This document shows, piece by piece, positions 18,290-25,161 of a stretch of 64,000 bases of DNA (position 1 is the first letter of the stretch; every line of letters begins with the position of its first letter). The notes under the pieces are model-generated. The model searched no databases. It had not been told where the DNA came from and saw only the letters and a program-made list of their open reading frames with translations. Origin of the DNA: Pseudoalteromonas sp. SMS1 (lineage in GTDB: Bacteria; Pseudomonadota; Gammaproteobacteria; Enterobacterales; Alteromonadaceae); contig NZ_JAKGBI010000004.1 of assembly GCF_021530565.1 (NCBI RefSeq), positions 361,082 to 425,081 of the forward strand, read 5' to 3'. The translations under genes were made by a program, and so were the position numbers.

Positions 18290-20812
18290 TTATAACTCCT
18301 TTTTCTCTGGTGTTGCTGAGCCCTGAGAAACATTTAATCTGATTTCAGGTGCACTGCTGTCGAACAGCAAAACATGATTTTTGTCATAACCTGGGTGATA
18401 TGCAAATGCGCCTTTTTCCTCACTGCTCAAACCAAACATGTCACCCGGACTCGTTGTGTCAGAGTGCCAAAAGTAGCGATTTTCTCGAGAGGTAAACTTA
18501 TTTTTGCCATCATCAAAAATTGTGAATTCAGGGCCTGACCGAGTCACATAACGTCTTGCTGGAGATTGCGGGGTCGCGTCCAGTAGTGCACCGTGATTTA
18601 AATCATTACTTGGAAAGCCTTTCGAATCTCTATGATTATTTACATCTGCGGCTTTCACCAGCAGTGTAACGCGGCCATTTAAGTCATCACTGAACAGGCT
18701 TTTAAGCGCATTCGCGGGCACACGCACTCGCCAGCAATTGCTCGTCTCACTGCCTTCTTCACCAAGTATCTGGCATCCTTTGTAAGTATCTGAAGGTAAT
18801 ATCGAAAACGATAAATCGTTGTTGTCAAAAACAGCCTCATTGCCATTGAATGACAGGCCAAGTGAAAATGCACTGTCTTTCAACTTCGGATGTCTAATCA
18901 CTTCGTTAAACTTGAGCTGCACAGTTAAATCCTGTTCTTGAGTCATGAAGCTCAAGTGCGGAATTGTCTGCGCCTTGTAGCGCCCAGAGATATAGCTGAA
19001 ATACTCTGTGCTATGGCGACCTTGGCCTCGCTCATCCGTCATTTCTATACGCCCATCTGATTTGACCTCACCTAACCACCTCATACCATAGCTTTTACGC
19101 TCTTGTTGAATAACCTCAACCTGCTGCAAATAAGGTGGCAAGTTAGCAATGTCATAAAAAAACTGGCTATAACCGACTAAAAACTCCATGGAATACGGGA
19201 TGAGCTTTTCTGCATAACGTTCCAAAAGGCTATCACCTCGAAAACACCTTAACTCCTGCTTTGACCAAAGATCGCATGTTTTTATCAATGGGTTTGAGGC
19301 TGAAAATGGCTTGGTAATATCTTGTCTTATATAAACCGGTCTCAGTAAAACCTCTCCGGGCGATATCTGACGCCCAGCAACCTCCCCTTCATAGGTCACG
19401 CCTTTCATTGTTTGTTCTATATAGTAATACCCTTGCGGTCCACCAAATGCGCTGGCTTCCCACCATTCGGCGAACAAACTATTTAACTTTCCGGCAAGTT
19501 TAAACTCATGAACATTGAAGTCTCCCCTATCTCCAAAGCTATCTGCAGCAGCATGCATAATCTCATATTGCGGCAGCGAAGATCTGGACCAAACATTGAG
19601 CTTTAAGCCACATGCATCTATCTTTGGGCCCAAATCGCTATCAAAATCAGAAAGCGCTCCGAAGTAGAACATTTTGCTTAGCTCACCCTTTCCGCATAGC
19701 TTATTAGCCGCACGATAAGCCGCTTTCGTTGCTTCTACATCAATATTCCAAGCTTTTATATTATTCTCTATCAGTACGGATATGGGGTGGGTAAACAGCC
19801 TCGTATCTCTCATCTCAACGTCATAAGATAAGTCCGCTTGAAATAATGCCGTGTTGTAAATACCTCTGGACATATTGTTAGGGTCAGTCAGCGTGTTGAG
19901 CTGCGAATAACCTTGAGGACTTGTCTTACGCGACCAAATTTGGTCCGCTGAAGTAATTAATTTGTGCTTTGCTACTTCAACAAACCACTTGTCTATATCT
20001 TGCCTATTTATAAACTCATATATTTTACTTGGAATAAAATGTGCCTCGTAATCATCTGGCTCCCCTAGCTGGTCTTTTAACCGAGTTAAATGTGCATCAT
20101 TGTGCACATGAGCAATAGACATCATATCTTCTGCGTGGTGTAAAGCATGACCAAATAACCACATCGCTTTGGCGCCACTCAGCTCTCGGCCATGCTGTTC
20201 CAAAGTCCAACTTTTGTCTGGTTGCGCTTCTCTTAAATCAGTTATGCTGTTTATATAGCCCATTGTTGTAATGGCTTTATTAAAAAACCGCCCCGCTGTA
20301 ATCTCACTGGGCTCAACGGTCCCATAAATCCAATCGACATAATATGTAATAGAGTCCAACCAGTCATCGATTGACAATGGAGAGCCCGTATAAGCATGTT
20401 GAAAGTGAGACATTACTCTGCTGTCTGGCGTATCCTCCATCACAACCCCATCAATCACATTGAGACTTAGCTTTCTAAACGCTTTGTAGTTTGGAGCATC
20501 ATCGTTTTCATCAATCGCCTTTTGATCCTTGTCATCGAATGACGGGTCATAACCCCATAAATAAGGGTAAGATGAATCTAGAGGAACTGTATAGCGCGCT
20601 TTCCCATATTGCGCCGTGCGATATTTCGGGTGATGTTGGTAAAGCTGATGGTATGCATTTACCTCGAAGTCCTGACTTTCAATTGATTTGATAATCACCT
20701 CTGTAATTCGTGGGTGACTCGTATTGGTGTCATGCGCTGAACACCAATCGCTAGAGACAATTGCCGAGACTAAGATGATCGTTTTTATAGTGGTAGGTAC
20801 GCTATAGTCCAT
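18290..20812 (-). CDS. Large secreted protein resembling zinc-dependent phospholipase C / P1 nuclease
   Basis: 840 residues. The N-terminus is hydrophobic and ends in a possible signal cleavage near SDWCSAHD. At about residues 218-240 the segment FGHALHHAEDMMSIAHVHND carries the H..H.ED...AH..ND pattern of trinuclear-zinc phospholipase C and P1 nuclease proteins. Further His and Asp residues that could bind metal lie upstream (SHFQHAYTG, about 135) and downstream. The C-terminal half contains beta-rich segments, perhaps for substrate or surface binding. It overlaps the preceding lipoprotein gene by 11 bases. Enzyme class is an inference from the short motif; it could act on lipids, nucleic acids or have lost activity. 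Confidence 0.7.
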   Translation of the reverse strand: MDYSVPTTIKTIILVSAIVSSDWCSAHDTNTSHPRITEVIIKSIESQDFEVNAYHQLYQHHPKYRTAQYGKARYTVPLDSSYPYLWGYDPSFDDKDQKAIDENDDAPNYKAFRKLSLNVIDGVVMEDTPDSRVMSHFQHAYTGSPLSIDDWLDSITYYVDWIYGTVEPSEITAGRFFNKAITTMGYINSITDLREAQPDKSWTLEQHGRELSGAKAMWLFGHALHHAEDMMSIAHVHNDAHLTRLKDQLGEPDDYEAHFIPSKIYEFINRQDIDKWFVEVAKHKLITSADQIWSRKTSPQGYSQLNTLTDPNNMSRGIYNTALFQADLSYDVEMRDTRLFTHPISVLIENNIKAWNIDVEATKAAYRAANKLCGKGELSKMFYFGALSDFDSDLGPKIDACGLKLNVWSRSSLPQYEIMHAAADSFGDRGDFNVHEFKLAGKLNSLFAEWWEASAFGGPQGYYYIEQTMKGVTYEGEVAGRQISPGEVLLRPVYIRQDITKPFSASNPLIKTCDLWSKQELRCFRGDSLLERYAEKLIPYSMEFLVGYSQFFYDIANLPPYLQQVEVIQQERKSYGMRWLGEVKSDGRIEMTDERGQGRHSTEYFSYISGRYKAQTIPHLSFMTQEQDLTVQLKFNEVIRHPKLKDSAFSLGLSFNGNEAVFDNNDLSFSILPSDTYKGCQILGEEGSETSNCWRVRVPANALKSLFSDDLNGRVTLLVKAADVNNHRDSKGFPSNDLNHGALLDATPQSPARRYVTRSGPEFTIFDDGKNKFTSRENRYFWHSDTTSPGDMFGLSSEEKGAFAYHPGYDKNHVLLFDSSAPEIRLNVSQGSATPEKKEL

Positions 20813-21545
20813 TATATTCCATTATTCGATTAGGTTTTTGTATTTGTCTTTGACACTTAACAGAACTCCAACAATCTGTTTCGGGAACACTGAAGTACCA
20901 CTGCTTAAAAATAGGGCGATATTTCTCTATTATTTTTTGTTTTAGAACGCCCTCAAATTGAACCAGATAGTCTCGCTTTACACTTTGGATATGGGATACA
21001 ATTGAACGCCCTAGTTCAAATCGACGGTTACGATATTGAATTTCTAATTTGTCATAGTCATCGCTGTCTGGCACTGCTTGTGCCATGTCGAGCTTCGCTT
21101 TTACCGCTATGTCGCTCCATTGCGCCATAAATGTCTCGAAAGGCGTCACGACAATGTCCACTTTTATTGGGTCATCCGCTTTGCTCGGCGCATAGCCTTG
21201 ACTCAATACGACTTTTTTATAGTTGGGGTGCATAACGACAAAAGTAATGCTTGCGTACGCGTTCGGGCGAAGTAAATCAAGATGCTCTCTAGGAAATCTA
21301 ATCGCATCTCCGGCGAATCCGGTTTTGACGTGGTTATATCCAAATTCAATACCACACCCTCCATGTCCGCAGCTTTCTGAGTAGCCTGATGTGACGACAA
21401 AAGGAAAATTCGGTTTACTGCCATCACTGGTTTTTATGGTGATTTCAATAGGCCCTCGATAGCCAAAGGAGTCATCTAAAAAGTCACAACTGGCTAACAG
21501 TGATGACACCAATATCAATGTGAAAATACGCAAAGCCATAAACAT
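20802..21545 (-). CDS. Lipoprotein of unknown function
   Basis: About 247 residues from the ATG at 21545. A GTG at 21554 is also in frame, but AAAGG lies at the right distance for the ATG. The signal peptide ends in the lipobox LASC, so the mature protein is lipid-anchored, probably in the outer membrane because the next residue is Asp (CDFL), which argues weakly for inner-membrane retention instead. The following domain (ITIKTSDGSKPNFPFVVTSG) looks like an Ig or carboxypeptidase-regulatory fold; a CGHGGCG motif suggests a disulfide or metal site. The C-terminal part is helical. Second gene of the nine-gene operon, 33 bases after the first. Confidence 0.75.
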   Translation of the reverse strand: MFMALRIFTLILVSSLLASCDFLDDSFGYRGPIEITIKTSDGSKPNFPFVVTSGYSESCGHGGCGIEFGYNHVKTGFAGDAIRFPREHLDLLRPNAYASITFVVMHPNYKKVVLSQGYAPSKADDPIKVDIVVTPFETFMAQWSDIAVKAKLDMAQAVPDSDDYDKLEIQYRNRRFELGRSIVSHIQSVKRDYLVQFEGVLKQKIIEKYRPIFKQWYFSVPETDCWSSVKCQRQIQKPNRIMEYNGL

Positions 21546-21578
21546 AAGTGACACCTTTTAAATAACTCTTAAGCCCAT

Positions 21579-22649
21579 TTATTTAATAGAAATTATAGGG
21601 TTATCAGCACTACCCGAAATGGAATAGCCTAGTATATTCGCTACCTTCGACAGCTCTTGCTCTACAATTAGGCCTTTATCTGAGTCAACCAGCAACTTTA
21701 GCTGCTTCAAAACATCTTTTAGATTATTTTCTAAAATAAAAGCAATTGCCTCTGCGCGTTCATACTGATTCATTTCTGAGGCATAGGTATTGACTATTAG
21801 CGCTTGTTTTTTAACGGCATTGGCCCTTTTAAAAGTAATGTATCGAACACCCAGATTTTGCAGGTTTTTGTCCAAACCCACGCTCGTGAAATTCGCTTTA
21901 AAGTAGTCAAGGCTTGCCACTTCAGCTAAACCTAAAACACCTAAAATCTTGGTTTCAAAGCCATAGTTATCAAGAATAGATTGGTTGAGTGCACGTGTTA
22001 ACTGCGCGATTGCCACTGAGTCATCTTTCGAACTCAATTTACCAAACACCCAACTTGCTGGCCCTCTAAAAATTGGGTGTACCTTTTCACTGGCGAGCAA
22101 TTTGATATGCTTCTCTACATCATTATTTGGATGAAAGGTGAAATACAATATCGCTTCGCGCAGCTTGAACCCGCCAGCCATCTCGTCATTCAGATAGCGA
22201 GTAAAGTACTGTTTACTCTGGGATGATGGACCTGCAATGAATATATTAAGTGCAAAGCTTTTATGCGCGATTGCAGCAGTGCTTGTCTCTGATGCCAACT
22301 CAATCATGCTGTTTTGCAAAGCCGAATATAACCTTTGTTCGTATACATGGTTAGAAAGTCTAAGCTTTGTGCTTAAGAGCGCAGTATTAACTTTTTCAAG
22401 CTCGCCCAAATTAGCATTGTCTTTTAAACGTTCATTTTGATATTCGGCTTCTAGCGCGTTTAACTGGGTAACGAGCTGCGGTATCTGATCGAGGCCTTTA
22501 TCTGGTTGTGAAGAGAGCGCATTAACTTGCTGAGTAATGCGGCTTACATCAGCAAGAGATAATGCATTAGCAGAATAATTAAACAAAAATAAAGCAAATA
22601 GCAGAACTATTTTAATCTTAAAATTCACAATTTTTTGCTTTAGAACCAT
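21579..22649 (-). CDS. Exported helical-repeat protein, first gene of the secretome operon
   Basis: 356 residues, not assigned to a named family. A signal peptide (about 1-29, ending NYSANA) precedes an almost entirely helical protein: a coiled-coil-like region (QQVNALSS to NERLKD, about 35-85) and then repeats that look HEAT-like (about 130-330). AAAGG lies 7 bases before the ATG. A consensus sigma-70 promoter sits about 38 bases upstream, making this the first gene of the operon that extends down to 3415. Its form suggests a periplasmic scaffold or sensor of partner proteins; function is unknown. Confidence 0.75.
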   Translation of the reverse strand: MVLKQKIVNFKIKIVLLFALFLFNYSANALSLADVSRITQQVNALSSQPDKGLDQIPQLVTQLNALEAEYQNERLKDNANLGELEKVNTALLSTKLRLSNHVYEQRLYSALQNSMIELASETSTAAIAHKSFALNIFIAGPSSQSKQYFTRYLNDEMAGGFKLREAILYFTFHPNNDVEKHIKLLASEKVHPIFRGPASWVFGKLSSKDDSVAIAQLTRALNQSILDNYGFETKILGVLGLAEVASLDYFKANFTSVGLDKNLQNLGVRYITFKRANAVKKQALIVNTYASEMNQYERAEAIAFILENNLKDVLKQLKLLVDSDKGLIVEQELSKVANILGYSISGSADNPIISIK

Positions 22650-22686
22650 TAATACACCTTTTATCTCGTCCCTGAACGGCGAACGA

Positions 22687-22714
22687 ATTATATGAAAAAC
22701 AAGATCCCTGTCAA
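22687..22714 (-). promoter_or_regulatory. Consensus sigma-70 promoter of the nine-gene secretome operon
   Basis: Read on the minus strand, TTGACA (22709-22714) and TATAAT (22687-22692) are both perfect hexamers, separated by 16 bases, with an A/T-rich stretch upstream of -35. The start site would be near 22680, giving a short leader to the ATG at 22649. Confidence 0.8.
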
Positions 22715-22771
22715 GAATAATAATTAAAAAGTATTATTTTTATGTAACTAAAACAATATAACCCCTCCAAT

Positions 22772-22805
22772 GGAAGAGAGTTTCGTTAATTAGTAAAACT
22801 CTTCC
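22772..22805. repeat. Inverted repeat in the divergent intergenic region
   Basis: GGAAGAG (22772-22778) and CTCTTCC (22799-22805) form a 7-base inverted repeat with a 20-base spacer. It lies between the secretome operon promoter and the SH3 gene and could be an operator or a leader hairpin of the + gene. No regulator is recognised. Confidence 0.3.
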
Positions 22806-22923
22806 CGATTTGATATGAAAATATTATTAAACTCGTAAACTCTATATATATTTGTTGACCACCAAACAATGCAAATATATTATCGCGCCATTTTTAGTCA
22901 AACTTAGACATGGACTTGCAGTA

Positions 22924-24918
22924 ATGAAACCCCAAATAGGCCTCCTAAACCTGCTCTTATTTTCCCCATTTTCGTTCGCTACCTGTGATATTGTTGAGAG
23001 TATCAAAGGCGTAAACGTGAGAGCCGAACCTAACTCTTCATCGGCTAAGGTTGGTTACTTTTCAAAGGGTGGACAATACGCATTAATTCAAAAAAGCGGA
23101 AATTGGTACAACTATTGGTATGACGGACAGCCGCGCTGGTCTTATGGCAAAGGTTACTTAGAAGAAAAGCAAGGTGAGTGCACCACATTGACCAAGGTGC
23201 AACAGGTACATGCTGGCCTAGATGATACGAGTGAGGTATATGGCACTGCACCCAGTGAATCAAAATGGGTCATTCAATCCCATACCCCGAATTGGTATGA
23301 AGTTTGGTTTGCTAATCAAAGAGCTTATTTAAAAAAGCAACTAGATCATATTGATATAAATATTTTGTCGCGCTCTAATGAGTTCGCATTTGTTGGTACT
23401 TACTATTCTTATCAACCCATTACTTCCTTTAACCTAAACATTACTTGGCAATTAATCTCTGCCCCTACTGGCCATCAGTTGGAGGGCGACACTTTATTTT
23501 GGCAGCCTACGGAAAGTGATTTGGGAAGTCACACTATCAAATGGCAAGGGACAGCATCGAATGGCCAAATCATAGCGCATGATTACACGTTAACCGTACT
23601 GCCTGCGACGCAAGCAAACTGCCAAGTTGTTGAAAGTATTAAGGGCGTTAATGTCAGAGCGCACCCAAATGGAAGCGCACAAAAAATTGGCTATATTCGC
23701 TCAAAAGAGCAGTATTCCCTAATTGGTGAAAACGGCAATTGGAAAAACCTTTGGTTTGAAGGCCATCAAGCTTGGTCATATGCAAAAGGGTATTTAACTC
23801 AAGGCGGTGGGCGGTGCATTGCAATTACCCAAGAAACGCCTGTCAATATCTCTGCTGAGATTGACTCTAATCAACAGGCTCTGGTGCAGCCAGATACTCG
23901 CTTTGTAGTACTTCAAGAAGTCGATGATTGGTACCAAATCCGCTGGCAAAATCAGCTTGGCTATATTCGCAAATCCCACAGCCAGCTTTTGCCTGTTCAC
24001 GATAACTGGCAATTTGAATCCACCCCAAGTGGTAAAGCATACGTAGGGGCTTCATTTCAATATTATCCACGCTTAAATAACCAACAAAATGTAACTTTTA
24101 AACTGACGCAATCACCTGCAGGCATGACGCTCAATGATGGCGCGCTAGTTTGGAAGCCTACAGCACAACAAGTCGGCAAGCACACCGTTCAAATTACCGC
24201 TATGGATGTCAGTAAAAGTGAACTTAAGCAATCTTTCGATATTGAAGTTTCCGAGTTGGATCAGGCCTCCTGTGCAATCGTGGAAGGGGTCAAAAATGTG
24301 AACGTCCGCGCCAGTAATTCAAGCGCCAGTGAAAAAGTTGGCTATTTACACGCCACAGAGCAATATGCGCTTTTAGGTCAAAATGGTAATTGGGCAAATA
24401 TGTGGTTTGATAACGAGCCTCGCTGGGCCTACGCAAAAGGCTACCTGTCGCAAAGTCAAGGAATATGTGCAGAGGCAATCGCTCAATCTGACGTGTACAA
24501 TGCGAATAATGTGATTATTGGCAATGTACCCAGCGGTTCTGTTTGGGTCGTAGTTCAACAAACCAATGACTACGTTGAAACTTGGTTTAATGGCAACATT
24601 GCTAAAATCAACAAGCAGCACTTGCGCATAGAAACCGAGCAAAGGCAGTATGTATTTACCTCAACACCAGATACCCAAGCCTATAGCAAGCAACAATACA
24701 GCTATGAATTAAGTGTAGATTCTGAAGGACCGGTTGAATTCAGCTTATTGAATGCACCCAGTGGCATGTCTCTCAGCGGCAACCGAATAACTTGGACACC
24801 GCCTGAAGCGACCTTTGGGCAGTTCCCTGTGACTGTATTGGCGACCGTAGATGGGCAAACGATTGAACAGTCATATTCAATTGATGTATCGGCATTGTTT
24901 CCGCCTTGTGATACTTAA
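22924..24918 (+). CDS. Secreted protein with three tandem SH3b-SH3b-Ig modules
   Basis: 664 residues from the ATG at 22924. An in-frame TTG at 22852 is possible, but the ATG directly opens a signal peptide (KPQIGLLNLLLFSPFSFA). The mature protein consists of three copies of a roughly 215-residue unit. Each unit has a bacterial SH3 domain with a cysteine pair (C.(I/V)VE..K.VNVRA ... GYL...G.C), a second SH3-like domain, and a He_PIG/cadherin-like Ig domain (SAPTGHQLEGDTLFWQPT and equivalents). SH3b domains often bind cell-wall peptides, so peptidoglycan or surface binding is likely. No catalytic domain is visible. It is divergent from the nine-gene operon and may share control with it. A strong terminator follows. 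Confidence 0.85.
   Translation: MKPQIGLLNLLLFSPFSFATCDIVESIKGVNVRAEPNSSSAKVGYFSKGGQYALIQKSGNWYNYWYDGQPRWSYGKGYLEEKQGECTTLTKVQQVHAGLDDTSEVYGTAPSESKWVIQSHTPNWYEVWFANQRAYLKKQLDHIDINILSRSNEFAFVGTYYSYQPITSFNLNITWQLISAPTGHQLEGDTLFWQPTESDLGSHTIKWQGTASNGQIIAHDYTLTVLPATQANCQVVESIKGVNVRAHPNGSAQKIGYIRSKEQYSLIGENGNWKNLWFEGHQAWSYAKGYLTQGGGRCIAITQETPVNISAEIDSNQQALVQPDTRFVVLQEVDDWYQIRWQNQLGYIRKSHSQLLPVHDNWQFESTPSGKAYVGASFQYYPRLNNQQNVTFKLTQSPAGMTLNDGALVWKPTAQQVGKHTVQITAMDVSKSELKQSFDIEVSELDQASCAIVEGVKNVNVRASNSSASEKVGYLHATEQYALLGQNGNWANMWFDNEPRWAYAKGYLSQSQGICAEAIAQSDVYNANNVIIGNVPSGSVWVVVQQTNDYVETWFNGNIAKINKQHLRIETEQRQYVFTSTPDTQAYSKQQYSYELSVDSEGPVEFSLLNAPSGMSLSGNRITWTPPEATFGQFPVTVLATVDGQTIEQSYSIDVSALFPPCDT
22984..24900 (+). 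repeat. Three coding repeats of about 640 bases
   Basis: The cysteine codon that opens each module lies at 22984, 23620 and 24271, giving periods of 636 and 651 bases. The units are clearly related at protein level but diverged in DNA, so this is an old internal duplication rather than a recent tandem expansion. Confidence 0.8.
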
Positions 24919-24940
24919 CCTGTCAACCTACTCAAAAGCA

Positions 24941-24966
24941 AAAAGCCCCAACATTTGGGGCTTTTT
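24941..24966. terminator. Rho-independent terminator after the SH3 gene
   Basis: AAAAGCCCCAA pairs with TTGGGGCTTTT around a three-base loop and is followed by a T run. It ends the + strand SH3 gene and would also work on the minus strand. Confidence 0.9.
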
Positions 24967-25129
24967 CAATTCAGATTAAATTTAGTGCTACCTTGCAAAA
25001 GAACTGTCAATTCAGACCAGATGACGTCGTCAAGTTTAAACACTATATCGTCTAGCAACTGTGTTTATCACCGCCTTTTCAATAATGAGTAAAAACCGAA
25101 AAGGGTTAATTTTATACGCCAACTGAGCA

Positions 25130-25154
25130 TTAAAAAGGCCCTTGCGGGCCTTTA
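25130..25154 (-). terminator. Rho-independent terminator of the DUF349 operon
   Basis: AAAGGCCC (25134-25141) pairs with GGGCCTTT (25146-25153) around TTGC. On the minus strand it is followed by a T run, directly after the stop at 25162. Confidence 0.85.
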
Positions 25155-25161
25155 CACTAAT

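Noticed and set aside
3415..22649. Type I secretion or contact-dependent toxin locus
   Set aside because: No RTX nonapeptides, ABC transporter, TolC-like or two-partner-secretion genes, and no immunity-like gene, are visible in the operon.
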